Shown here one piece after another: positions 35,682-43,423 of a stretch of DNA of 64,000 nucleotides. Source of the DNA: CAG-791 sp002449595 (GTDB lineage: Bacteria; Bacillota; Clostridia; Lachnospirales; Lachnospiraceae); NCBI GenBank assembly GCA_946539855.1, contig CAMNHV010000005.1, positions 27,142 through 91,141 of the forward strand, given 5' to 3'. The notes below the pieces were generated by a model. The model ran no database searches. It saw only the letters and a program-made list of their open reading frames with translations, and was not told the origin of the DNA. The translations under genes were made by a program, and so were the position numbers. Positions within the stretch are counted from its first letter, which is position 1; each line of letters begins with the position of its first letter.

Positions 35682-37400
35682 TCAGGCCGCTTTCTTATTC
35701 TTCTGGGCAGACAAAGTCTTGAAGGAAACGATTGCCAGAACAACTGCGAGCACGACCAGGACACAGGCGATGCCGCCCTGGATGTAGTTCCACACGTCGC
35801 CGCCGGCTGCGAACTTCGCAGTGATGGTCTGGATAAGGGAAGTGATGGTCGCGATAAGCATGAAGACCATCGGGATGTAGAACATCTTGTTGTTGCGGCC
35901 GAGGTCGCCGAGCCATGCGCAGACAGCCATGAGGCCGAGAGCTGCAAGGAGCTGGTTCGCAGCGCCGAACAGAGGCCAGATCTTGCTGTAGCCGGTCATG
36001 CCGAGCGCAATGCCGAGAACAACAGTGATCGCCGTGGAGACGTAAGGGTTGACCAGAATCGCCTTCGTGCCCTTCACGTCCTTGACGGTCTGGCCTTCTT
36101 CAAGCCAGAACTCCTGGAACATGTAGCGGGCAAGACGGGTAGCGGTATCGAGAGACGTCAGGCAGAAAACGGAAACTGCGAGGACGAGCATCTGATACAT
36201 GACACCCTGGACCTTCTCGCCGGCGAACGTGCCGATCATGCGGGAGATACCGGTTGCGAAAACAACAGTCGGAGAACCGAACGGGACTTCTCCCTTCGGA
36301 ACAGCCGCTTCCTTCCAGACATACGCAACAGCGCAGAGGGAAAGGACAGCGACGACGCACTCGACGAGCATCATGCCGTAGCCGATCATCTGAGCGTCTT
36401 TTTCGTTGTCCAGCTGCTTCGCCGTCGTACCGGAAGAAACCAGTGAATGGAAACCGGAGATCGCGCCGCAGGCGATCGTGATGAACAGAGCCGGGAACAT
36501 GGAACCGCCCGCGAACAGGCCGTTGCCGCGAACCGCCGCATCGCCCATCATGGGGATCTCAAGCGCAGGATGTGCGCCGAGAACGCCAATGACAGCAACG
36601 ATCAGCATGAAGTAGAGCAGGAAAGAGCTCAGGTAGTCACGAGGCTGCAGAAGGATCCACACAGGGGCTACGGAAGCGATCAGGATGTACAGGCCGAGGA
36701 ACCACATCCACGCGTTGTAGGAAAGAGCGACGGGGTGGAAGTTCAGGCCGATGAAAACGATGATAACGATGCCGATGATGCCGCCGACGGTCGCAGGGCC
36801 GATCGGAACGTTCTTGCGGTAAACGGCATAGCCGAAGATGATCGCGAGAACGATGAACAGGAGCGAGATCATCGCCGTGGAAAGGTTCGCTTCGAGAGCT
36901 GCGCCTTCAAGAGCAACGCCGGCCGCGTTGGTCGCGCCGAACGTGCCAGCCACGATCGAAGCGAATGCCGCGACGACGAGGAGCAGTGTCAGGTATGCGA
37001 AGATGATGAACAGTCTCTTTGCGGTCTTGCCCATGGAGCTGTCGATGACTTCACCGATGGACTGGCCTTTGTGACGAACGGACGCGAACAGAGCGCCGAA
37101 GTCATGAACGCCGCCGAAGAAGATGCCGCCGATGATGACCCAGAGCAGAACAGGAAGCCAGCCGAAAGCTGCCGCCTGGATAGGGCCGTTGATCGGGCCT
37201 GCGCCGGCGATGGAGGAGAAGTGGTGACCCATCAGGACCGGAGCTTTCGCCGGAACGTAGTCAACGCCATCCTCAAGTTCGTGTGCGGGCGTCTTGCGCG
37301 AAGGATCGATTCCCCACTGCTTGGCGAGCCAGCCGCCGTAGCAGACGTAACCGATGACGAGCAACGCGATCGCAATGATCAGGATTAATGCTGCATTCAT
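35682..37400 (-). CDS. cstA: Carbon starvation protein CstA-type transporter
   Basis: Polytopic membrane protein of 572 residues; the family imports peptides or pyruvate during nutrient limitation. The CstA core is clear from the N terminus on (PVLMGHHFSSIAGAGPINGP near 54-73; FFGGVHDFGALFASVRHKG near 95; SGFHSLVSSGTTAKQ near 320), with many hydrophobic helices and a short basic C terminus. Codon use is plainer than that of its neighbours, suggesting high expression. GGGGAGGG stands before ATG. An uncharacterised 197-residue gene lies 40 bases upstream and probably shares its promoter. Confidence 0.95.
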   Translation of the reverse strand: MNAALILIIAIALLVIGYVCYGGWLAKQWGIDPSRKTPAHELEDGVDYVPAKAPVLMGHHFSSIAGAGPINGPIQAAAFGWLPVLLWVIIGGIFFGGVHDFGALFASVRHKGQSIGEVIDSSMGKTAKRLFIIFAYLTLLLVVAAFASIVAGTFGATNAAGVALEGAALEANLSTAMISLLFIVLAIIFGYAVYRKNVPIGPATVGGIIGIVIIVFIGLNFHPVALSYNAWMWFLGLYILIASVAPVWILLQPRDYLSSFLLYFMLIVAVIGVLGAHPALEIPMMGDAAVRGNGLFAGGSMFPALFITIACGAISGFHSLVSSGTTAKQLDNEKDAQMIGYGMMLVECVVAVLSLCAVAYVWKEAAVPKGEVPFGSPTVVFATGISRMIGTFAGEKVQGVMYQMLVLAVSVFCLTSLDTATRLARYMFQEFWLEEGQTVKDVKGTKAILVNPYVSTAITVVLGIALGMTGYSKIWPLFGAANQLLAALGLMAVCAWLGDLGRNNKMFYIPMVFMLIATITSLIQTITAKFAAGGDVWNYIQGGIACVLVVLAVVLAIVSFKTLSAQKNKKAA

Positions 37401-37440
37401 TTGTTACCCTCCCCTTAGAAGTATAGTGTAAAAAATGTAT

Positions 37441-38034
37441 CTATATCGGACTCTCCTGCCGCTGCTCTTTCGGTATAAAGAGTTCGTTATAGCCTTTTGC
37501 CCCCTGCTCCGCATCCGCGAACGCCTTGCGGTAGAGCTTCTTCAGCTCCGCTCCCGCCGGGTTCGTCCAGACGTTCTTCCCGGATACGTCCGCTACGACG
37601 AGCCGCGCCTCAGCATGACCCCGCATGGAGAACTTGTAGCCCTTGTCAAACCGGAACTTCCTGACCGCCTTCAGCGCCTCGGGGGCCGGCGTCTCGTCGC
37701 ACAGGATCGCGAACGTCAGGTAGGTATACATGTGATCTTCTTCCGGATACTTTTCCCCGTGACGCACGAGGACCGGCTCCATGTATTCCTTCACTTCCCG
37801 CATCAGGTCATCCAGCAGCTCCGGCGTCAGCGTCTCCGGCGCAAGAAAAAAAACGTGCTCATACGCTTTGACAGACCACAGCTTTGCCTTCTTTACGAGG
37901 ACGTACTTTTCCCCGAGAGAAGAAAAATAAGCATAAGCGGTGTACTGCCTTCCGTTGATCGCACGTTCTTTATATACATCGAAACTCCTCGCGTATCTGG
38001 CGAGAACGATATTGAGGTATGACGCTGTATCCAT
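37441..38034 (-). CDS. Conserved-looking protein of unknown function upstream of cstA
   Basis: I do not recognise the family. The 197 residues are soluble, mixed alpha/beta, rich in Lys, Tyr and Glu, without membrane helix, metal cluster or nucleotide motif. The segment KAYEHVFFLAPETLTPELLDDL is followed by a helix, and KNVWTNPAGAELKKLYRKAF lies near the end. It reads towards cstA with a 40-base gap and has its own promoter 115 bases upstream. The pairing suggests a regulator or partner of the transporter. AGAGGAAC lies about 14 bases before ATG, a weak site. Confidence 0.7.
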   Translation of the reverse strand: MDTASYLNIVLARYARSFDVYKERAINGRQYTAYAYFSSLGEKYVLVKKAKLWSVKAYEHVFFLAPETLTPELLDDLMREVKEYMEPVLVRHGEKYPEEDHMYTYLTFAILCDETPAPEALKAVRKFRFDKGYKFSMRGHAEARLVVADVSGKNVWTNPAGAELKKLYRKAFADAEQGAKGYNELFIPKEQRQESPI

Positions 38035-38148
38035 GAAGCTGTTGACTGTTCCTCTGGTTCCGCGGAATCGAATGCGTCCCGCGCGAAGTTTCTTAACTTA
38101 TCCGCACAAGTATGATATCTTAATCACTATAAAAGCCGATATGAATTT

Positions 38149-38177
38149 AATATACTATTCTGTTTTTGAAAAATCAA
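38149..38177 (-). promoter_or_regulatory. Promoter of the unknown gene-cstA operon
   Basis: On the minus strand TTGATT (38172-38177) and TATATT (38149-38154) are 17 bases apart in an AT-rich patch, giving a leader of about 110 bases. Confidence 0.65.
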
Positions 38178-38231
38178 CCCGCCCGCATGCGGAGGCGCTC
38201 CCTGCCTCACATACTATTAAGGAAGACTGAC

Positions 38232-38561
38232 ATGTTCTTTTCAAGGCTGCGTCCTCACGGCGAAAGCGCCGTCCTCCCCGATATCAAGGAAGATTTCCGG
38301 GAGAGCAAACGACTGGAAAAGTACCGTCTCGGGAAGAAGGCACTCTATTTCCCGGCCGGTTTTATGTGGGAGTACCTCCCGTTAAACGAGATCACACAGA
38401 TCCGGAGAGTCACGAGGCTCATCGAGTCCGAGAACGGCGTCTGCCCCTTCTCCATGGAAGTCCCCAGCGTGAGGATCTTCTATCACGGGAAGGACACCGT
38501 GCTCGAAATTGAAAAGGAAAAAAGCACTGCCGCGGTCCTGGCTGCCGCCGGCGAAAGATAA
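38232..38561 (+). CDS. Small protein of unknown function, paralogue A
   Basis: 109 residues, no signal or membrane helix. It opens MFFSRLRPHGESAVLPDIKE, then RLEKYRLGKKALYFPAGFMW and YLPLNEITQIRRV, and ends with a Lys/Glu-rich helix. The order of strands followed by a C-terminal helix would suit a small PH-like fold, but this is a guess from pattern only. The next gene shares R-x-E-x-Y, A-x-YFP and YL-x-L-x-x-I at matching spacing, so the two are diverged duplicates. AAGGA lies nine bases before ATG; an earlier start would add an Arg-rich run without a site. Confidence 0.65.
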   Translation: MFFSRLRPHGESAVLPDIKEDFRESKRLEKYRLGKKALYFPAGFMWEYLPLNEITQIRRVTRLIESENGVCPFSMEVPSVRIFYHGKDTVLEIEKEKSTAAVLAAAGER

Positions 38562-38618
38562 CCGTTCACCTGACAGCAAAAGACAGCCGCTCACCCGGCT
38601 GCAGATGGAGGAAACAGC

Positions 38619-38993
38619 ATGACGTGGACAGCATATCTGCCCGGAAGGACCGTCACCGATCCCAGGAGTGACATCAAGTCCGGGACGCGCATCGAACAGT
38701 ACAAGATCAGCGATCAGGCCGTCTATTTCCCGAGGGAGAAGTATCTTCTGCTCTCGGACATCCGCAGGACCTGGATCCAGGACTCCACGATGAATTTCGT
38801 CGGGACCTGCGGCAAAGGCCTTCCCGTCTTTGTGGTCCGCCTTGATCACGGCGATGAGAAAAAGGTCAACCTGATGCTCGAGAAGAAAGAGCACGCGGAG
38901 GAAATGATCCGCCTGATCTGCGAGAAGAACCCCTCGGTCGTCGTCGAGCAGTGGAGCCGGCAGGCGCAGCTGGACGGCACGGCGCCGAAATGA
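38619..38993 (+). CDS. Small protein of unknown function, paralogue B
   Basis: 124 residues, soluble. The shared block is TRIEQYKISDQAVYFPREKY followed by LLLSDIRRTW; then NFVGTCGKGLPVFVVRLDHG and a C-terminal charged helix (KKEHAEEMIRLICEK). It lies 57 bases after paralogue A with its own site GGAGGAAAC before ATG, and is followed by a strong terminator, so A and B form a two-gene unit. Function unknown. Confidence 0.7.
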   Translation: MTWTAYLPGRTVTDPRSDIKSGTRIEQYKISDQAVYFPREKYLLLSDIRRTWIQDSTMNFVGTCGKGLPVFVVRLDHGDEKKVNLMLEKKEHAEEMIRLICEKNPSVVVEQWSRQAQLDGTAPK

Positions 38994-39023
38994 GGTGCGG
39001 CGCAGAATGTTTAATGAATATCA

Positions 39024-39049
39024 AAAGCCCCGGCGTATGCCGGGGCTTT
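39024..39049. terminator. Bidirectional terminator between paralogue B and the SPFH gene
   Basis: aaagccccggc (39024-39034) and gccggggcttt (39039-39049) form a perfect 11-bp stem with loop gtat; T-rich on both sides when read from either strand. It separates convergent genes. Confidence 0.92.
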
Positions 39050-39124
39050 CGTTATGCTTCTTTCATTTCAGGCATATCATGCTGTCATTCCGGGCAAGCC
39101 ATGCCTTCAGTTCCGGCACCGGGC

Positions 39125-40156
39125 TCAGTGGCCGTACTGCGTGCCGGCGTTGATCGACGCGGTCGTCTTCGCGGCATCCTGTCCGCCGGGGCCGTTGTCG
39201 TCGCAGCAGGGATCCGCAGCGGGCGCCTTCTTCGCCTTCGCGGTCTTGTCGATCGGCGTCGCATCGCCGATCCCGAGCGCTTCCGAGGCGACGCCCAGCG
39301 TGGAGATCACGCTGGTCAGGTCGCTCGGCATGTAGATCTTCGTCGCCCTGCCGTCGGAGACGTTCTTCAGGGCTTCGATGCCTTTCAGGCGAAGCACCGA
39401 CTCATCCACATTCGCGGATTTCAGGGCTGCAAGGCCCTGCGCCTCCGCCTGGTAGACGAGCTCGATCGAGCGGGCGCGGCCTTCCGCGAGCGCGATCTGC
39501 GCGTCCCTCTCCGCTTCCGCGGACAGGATCTTCGCTCTCTTATCGCCTTCCGCTCTGGAGACGACCGCTTCCTGGTGCGCCTGTGCCTCAAGGACGGTCT
39601 GACGGCGTTCACGCTCTGCGCGCATCTGCTTCGTCATGACTTCCTCAATTTCCTTCGGCGGCTGGATGTTCTTGATCTCGACACGGGTGACCTTGATGCC
39701 CCAGGGGTCGGTCGCCGTATCCAGGATGACCTCCATGCGGCGGTTGATCTCGTCGCGGCTCGTCAGGGTCTGGTCCAGTTCCATCTCGCCGATGATATTT
39801 CTCAGCGTCGTCGCGGACAGGTTCTGCAGGCCGGCGATCGGGTTCTCGACGCCGTAAGTGTAGAGCTTCGGATCGAAGACTCTCATGAATACGACCGAGT
39901 CGATCAGCATCGTGACGTTATCCTTCGTGATGACGGGCTGCGGCGGGAAGTCGAGCACCTGTTCCTTCAGGGAGATGCGCTTCGCGACGCGCTCGATGAC
40001 CGGGATCTTGAGATGGAATCCCGCCGTCCAGGTCGTCTTGTAGCGTCCTAAGATCTCGATGACGAACGCGTAGCCTTGCGGCACGATCCGCATGCAGCTG
40101 AAAAGGACTGCCAGGACAACGATCAGCAGCAATACAATAAAGAAAACTCCGCCCAT
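39125..40156 (-). CDS. SPFH/Band 7 (stomatin-prohibitin) membrane protein
   Basis: 343 residues: one N-terminal membrane helix (about 3-22), the Band 7 domain beginning IVPQGYAFVIEILGRYKTTW, including PPQPVITKDNVTMLIDSVVF and LRNIIGEMELDQTLTSRDEI, then a long Ala/Glu-rich coiled coil (about 175-260) and a low-complexity end with Cys pairs (DPCCDDN). Such proteins oligomerise on the membrane and scaffold proteases or other complexes. The usual partner NfeD is not seen. The site AACAGGAGG precedes ATG. Confidence 0.92.
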   Translation of the reverse strand: MGGVFFIVLLLIVVLAVLFSCMRIVPQGYAFVIEILGRYKTTWTAGFHLKIPVIERVAKRISLKEQVLDFPPQPVITKDNVTMLIDSVVFMRVFDPKLYTYGVENPIAGLQNLSATTLRNIIGEMELDQTLTSRDEINRRMEVILDTATDPWGIKVTRVEIKNIQPPKEIEEVMTKQMRAERERRQTVLEAQAHQEAVVSRAEGDKRAKILSAEAERDAQIALAEGRARSIELVYQAEAQGLAALKSANVDESVLRLKGIEALKNVSDGRATKIYMPSDLTSVISTLGVASEALGIGDATPIDKTAKAKKAPAADPCCDDNGPGGQDAAKTTASINAGTQYGH

Positions 40157-40298
40157 AATATTACCTCCTGTTCCGCACGGAGCAATCGTGCTTTATTGAG
40201 TTCGATTATACCACGGTTTATAATGGGAATTGTTCGCCGGGAAGGCGTTCACAGGATTTTAATAAATGGAGGCAGGAATGCCTCAGAGAGGTATGAAT

Positions 40299-40868
40299 AT
40301 GAAATGTCCTAATTGCGGCAACGAGATACCGGATAACCAGAAGTTCTGCACGGTCTGCGGGACCCCGCTCACCGATGATGCCCGGATGGACGGCATGTAC
40401 GGCGCAGCGGACGGCACGTACAGCACGGCAGGCAGCGCGTTCGGCGCGACAGACAGCACGTACAGCAGTGCGGGCGATGCGGCCGACGCGGCGAGCGGCG
40501 TCTACAGCAGTGCAGCCGATGCGGCAGGCACAGCAGGCGCTTCGAGCGCGGCCGGCAGCACATACAATGGAATCAATCCCGCGTACATTGGCGCGGGCAG
40601 CACGGCCGCAGGCAGCGCGGCGTTCGACCCGAACACGATCCCGGCGGACTTCCGCCCGCTCTCGACGTGGGCCTACTTCGGCTACCAGCTGCTGTTCTCC
40701 CTCCCGTTCGTCGGCTTCGTCTGCCTCCTGATCTTCTCGTTCGGAGGCACGCACAACCGGAACCTGCGGAACTTCGCGCGCTCCTATTTCTGCATGTTTA
40801 TCATCGTGGTGCTCCTGATTCTCATCCTGGCTGCGATCGGAGGCTTCGCCTACTTCTACAGCTACTGA
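40299..40868 (+). CDS. Zinc-ribbon membrane protein with Ala/Ser/Gly/Tyr repeat region
   Basis: 189 residues. The N terminus is a zinc ribbon (CPNCG, 15 residues later CTVCG). Residues ~35-100 are low complexity, built from irregular repeats of TYS-x-AG and AADAA. Two hydrophobic segments follow near 125-147 and 162-188, separated by a basic, Asn/Arg-containing loop. Related Lachnospiraceae proteins with a zinc ribbon and two helices are commonly left unnamed; function unknown. GAGAGG precedes ATG 40299; an alternative ATG at 40266 with AGGA upstream would add 11 residues. It is divergent from the SPFH gene. Confidence 0.72.
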   Translation: MKCPNCGNEIPDNQKFCTVCGTPLTDDARMDGMYGAADGTYSTAGSAFGATDSTYSSAGDAADAASGVYSSAADAAGTAGASSAAGSTYNGINPAYIGAGSTAAGSAAFDPNTIPADFRPLSTWAYFGYQLLFSLPFVGFVCLLIFSFGGTHNRNLRNFARSYFCMFIIVVLLILILAAIGGFAYFYSY

Positions 40869-40983
40869 GCCGCGAGGCCATAATCATCAGGCCGGGAAAC
40901 AGCGGTCAAACCAGGAAACAGCGATCACTGCCGGGCAGAGGATCCGGCTTCCCGCAAACATCTTATCTATCACATGACATACA

Positions 40984-41010
40984 AAAGGGTTGTGCTTCGC
41001 ACAACCCTTT
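40984..41010. terminator. Bidirectional terminator between convergent genes
   Basis: aaagggttgtg (40984-40994) and cacaacccttt (41000-41010) form a perfect 11-bp stem with a five-base loop, reading into TTT on both strands. It serves the zinc-ribbon gene and the isomerase-family gene. The remaining part of this spacer holds two 15-bp near repeats (40894-40908 and 40913-40927). Confidence 0.85.
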
Positions 41011-41087
41011 CATTATCTTTTCAGTTGTCTTCTGATCACGATGCTTTCTTATCAAAAGACCTTCTGATCAGGACGCCTTCCGAACGA

Positions 41088-42461
41088 TCAGTCGACGCAG
41101 TCGAACTCCACACCCAGATACTTGCAGGCCTCGCGGAAGACTTCCTTGTAGGAGCCGTAGACGCCCGCGATGTGGTGGATGTAAGGCCCGTACATGAGCT
41201 TGTCTTCCCACTTGCCCCAGTCCTTCGTCTCGAACCAGACGTAGTTGCCGGTCGTCTTCGGGCCGTCGCAGGTGTCCGCTTCTTCAACGAAGAGCTTGTA
41301 GGTGCCGTGATCCGCGTCGAAGCGGACGAGGGTCAGATGGCCGTCCTTCAGCTGGTAGCTGCCCTTGCAGTCCTTGATGCAGACGCCTTCTTTGGACAGA
41401 GCGGGCGGGAACGGTCCGCAGTGCCACAGCAGCTCCGCATTGTCGTTGTAAGGATGGCGGATCGTGATGTCCGCGAGGAACGAAGGGCACTCATACAGCG
41501 TGGATGCCTGCGCGAGGATCGCGGAGACAGCACCGTGGATGTCGGTCTCGCATGCCGTCGGTATGTTCAGGCCGGACAGATAGCCGAATGCGAAGCAGCA
41601 GGCGATGCCGTAGTGGCTGCCGATCAGGCTCCAGCAGTCGGAAGCGACCGTCGTGCACTGATACTTCTCAGCAAGGAAGCGGATCGCGCAGATCAGAGCC
41701 GCCATCTTCTTGCGTGCTTCCTCGTCAACGTTGATGTAAGATGCATCCATCGCATCCAGATCCTTCAGGATCGCCTCAGCGTCGTCGTTCTGCTCGATGA
41801 ACTTGTCGACGGTGCGGATGATCTCCTGACTCTCGATCGGGACGATCTGCATGCCGAACTTCTCCATCAGCTCGCCTTCATTGACCTTGACGCTGTTGAA
41901 CTGGCGCGGTCTCGTGGAGAGCTGCAGCACGCGCATGTCTCTGAACTGCTTCACGATCATGGCGACGCGGACGAACTTGTCGATGCCTTCCGCGAGTTCG
42001 GGAGAATCCAGCCAGCAGTTGCGCAGATAAGTATAAGGAAGGCCGGAGCGCATCAGCATTCTGGTCGTCGCGAACAGGCCGCACTGCGTGTCATAGTCGC
42101 GAAGGTGCGCTTCTTCCGCAGGATCCTTGTCGCCGTCGCGCGGGCCCCAGATCAGTGTGGGAACGCGCAGCTTGGACGCGATCATGCCGACCGCTTCTTC
42201 CTGGCCGAAGTTTGCATGCGGCACAAACAGCGCATCGACTCTCTCGTCGATGAAGTAATTCGTCACGCGCGCGATCTCATCGAGTTCCGTCACCATGCCG
42301 TCATCGCACTTGTCGGTTCCCCAGACGACTTCGACGTGAGGCATCTGTGCAAAGATCTCATCCAGCTTCGCCTTGATGAGCTCAGCATTCTTCTTTGCAT
42401 ACTCCCGCGGCGGGAATACGTCACGGGCGGTAATGACGACGCCGATCTTCACTTTCTTCAT
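41088..42461 (-). CDS. L-fucose/L-arabinose isomerase-family protein
   Basis: 457 residues resembling the fucose isomerase superfamily (FucI/AraA-like). N- and middle-domain segments include FVPHANFGQEEAVG, PTLIWGPRDGD and ESQEIIRTVD. The C-terminal half has ACETDIHGAVSAI and NAELLWHCGPFP, positions where metal- and sugar-binding residues occur in the family. It is shorter than classical FucI (about 590) and the substrate is not determined. GGAGGGG lies eight bases before ATG; a perfect TATAAT lies about 80 bases upstream. It stands alone, with codon use like highly expressed genes. Confidence 0.85.
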   Translation of the reverse strand: MKKVKIGVVITARDVFPPREYAKKNAELIKAKLDEIFAQMPHVEVVWGTDKCDDGMVTELDEIARVTNYFIDERVDALFVPHANFGQEEAVGMIASKLRVPTLIWGPRDGDKDPAEEAHLRDYDTQCGLFATTRMLMRSGLPYTYLRNCWLDSPELAEGIDKFVRVAMIVKQFRDMRVLQLSTRPRQFNSVKVNEGELMEKFGMQIVPIESQEIIRTVDKFIEQNDDAEAILKDLDAMDASYINVDEEARKKMAALICAIRFLAEKYQCTTVASDCWSLIGSHYGIACCFAFGYLSGLNIPTACETDIHGAVSAILAQASTLYECPSFLADITIRHPYNDNAELLWHCGPFPPALSKEGVCIKDCKGSYQLKDGHLTLVRFDADHGTYKLFVEEADTCDGPKTTGNYVWFETKDWGKWEDKLMYGPYIHHIAGVYGSYKEVFREACKYLGVEFDCVD

Positions 42462-42537
42462 TTTGATTTCCCCTCCTGTTTTCAGTGTTATTGTAATTTG
42501 CTATTGATTCGGCTTTGTAAACTGAGTTTCTAAAGTA

Positions 42538-42566
42538 ATTATACTAGCATCCTCACTGACAATCCA
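42538..42566 (-). promoter_or_regulatory. Promoter for the isomerase-family gene
   Basis: TATAAT (minus strand, 42538-42543) is a perfect -10; TGGATT at 42561-42566 is a weak -35 at 17-base spacing. The leader is about 70 bases, and no structured element was seen in it. Confidence 0.5.
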
Positions 42567-42661
42567 GATTTATTTTATCAGTCGGAGATGACTATTTTGT
42601 CATTCTCCTCTCCCGCCCCCTTCGCCAGGCGGCGCGGACGCCCTGCCTGCACTGTTCCGGG

Positions 42662-42690
42662 TGGCACAGATGCCCCGCCTGTGCTATAAT
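42662..42690 (+). promoter_or_regulatory. Promoter of the ECF transporter operon
   Basis: Extended -10 TGC-TATAAT (hexamer 42685-42690) and TGGCAC (42662-42667) at 17-base spacing. Together with the isomerase promoter and the leader below it accounts for the 327-base divergent spacer 42462-42788; the stretch between the promoters shows nothing else I can name. Confidence 0.6.
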
Positions 42691-42697
42691 CCCCGTA

Positions 42698-42761
42698 GTT
42701 TATTAAATTTCTATAAACATACCGGAACGGTATGGATGCCCGGCCGCCTCCGCGGCAGGCA
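42698..42761 (+). promoter_or_regulatory. Structured leader with three consecutive hairpins before the ECF S component
   Basis: Just after the predicted transcription start are three stems: gtttat/ataaac (42698-42703 with 42713-42718), ataccg/cggtat (42719-42724 with 42728-42733, GAA loop), and tgcc-gccgc/gcggc-ggca (42737-42747 with 42752-42761). The third ends about ten bases before the AGAAGGAGG ribosome site. It matches no riboswitch consensus known to me. It may sense the transported vitamin or metal; that is inference. Confidence 0.45.
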
Positions 42762-42788
42762 TATTCACAGAAGGAGGCTTTAAGTCCA

Positions 42789-43337
42789 ATGAAAAAGCTT
42801 GGTATCAGAGAAGTAGTTGCCATGGGTATCGGCACAGCGCTGTTCACGGTCCTGACGACCGTCCAGATCCCGATCGGAATCCCGAACACGTATCTGCAGC
42901 CCCGCATGGCGGTCCTCGCGTTCTTATCCGCAGCGTTCGGCCCCATCGTCGGCGCGGTGATCGGTCTCGCGGGCCACGCGCTCGGCGACGCGCTGTTCTA
43001 CGGCGGCGTGTGGTGGAGCTGGGTCTTCCCGGAAGCGGTCGTCGGCATCTGCATCGGCGCATTCGCGGGCAAGTTTGCTGTGAAGGAAGGCGGCTTTGAC
43101 AGGAAGAACATCGTGCTCTTCAACATCATCCAGATCATCGCGAACGCGATCGCATGGATCCTCGTCGCTCCCGTACTCGACATCCTCGTCTACGCGGAAC
43201 CCGCCGGCAAGGTCTTCATCCAGGGCGTCTTCGCGTTCCTCGGCAACATCATCATCATCGGCATCCTCGGCACGATCCTGATGGTCGCGTACTCGAAGGT
43301 CGCCGGCCAGTCCTCCGGCCTTAAGAAGGAAGATTAA
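42789..43337 (+). CDS. ECF transporter S component, UPF0397 family
   Basis: Membrane substrate-binding subunit of an energy-coupling-factor transporter, 182 residues with about five or six helices. The start VVAMGIGTALFTVLTTVQIP, the GPIVGAVIGLAGHALGD segment and YGGVWWSWVFPEAVVG fit the UPF0397 family. Its ligand is not established here. ATG 42789 has AGAAGGAGG upstream. The ATPase and T-component genes follow, forming a complete dedicated cassette. Confidence 0.88.
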   Translation: MKKLGIREVVAMGIGTALFTVLTTVQIPIGIPNTYLQPRMAVLAFLSAAFGPIVGAVIGLAGHALGDALFYGGVWWSWVFPEAVVGICIGAFAGKFAVKEGGFDRKNIVLFNIIQIIANAIAWILVAPVLDILVYAEPAGKVFIQGVFAFLGNIIIIGILGTILMVAYSKVAGQSSGLKKED

Positions 43338-43360
43338 TTCTGCAGTCATACGGCGCATGC

Positions 43361-43397
43361 CGGCAGTTCATGAGCGCGAAGCGTTCACGAACTGTCG
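43361..43397. repeat. Dispersed palindrome, copy 2
   Basis: cggcagttcatga (43361-43373) pairs with tcacgaactgtcg (43385-43397) around an 11-base loop, gcgcgaagcgt. The sequence is nearly identical to the reverse complement of 25164-25201. It lies between the S-component and ATPase genes of one operon and has no T run, so it is unlikely to stop transcription completely. Confidence 0.85.
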
Positions 43398-43423
43398 GCT
43401 TTGCTTATATTTAGAGAGATGCC

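Noticed and set aside
36000..37400. cstA as horizontally acquired because its codon use differs
   Set aside because: The difference (fewer rare GC-rich codons) fits high expression; GC and gene context are otherwise ordinary.
40894..40927. Two 15-bp near repeats as an operator
   Set aside because: They lie downstream of the zinc-ribbon gene between convergent genes with no promoter nearby; probably chance or remnant repeats.
42698..42761. Known riboswitch (purine, preQ1, TPP, cobalamin) before the ECF genes
   Set aside because: Conserved core sequences of these classes are missing; kept as an unassigned structured leader.
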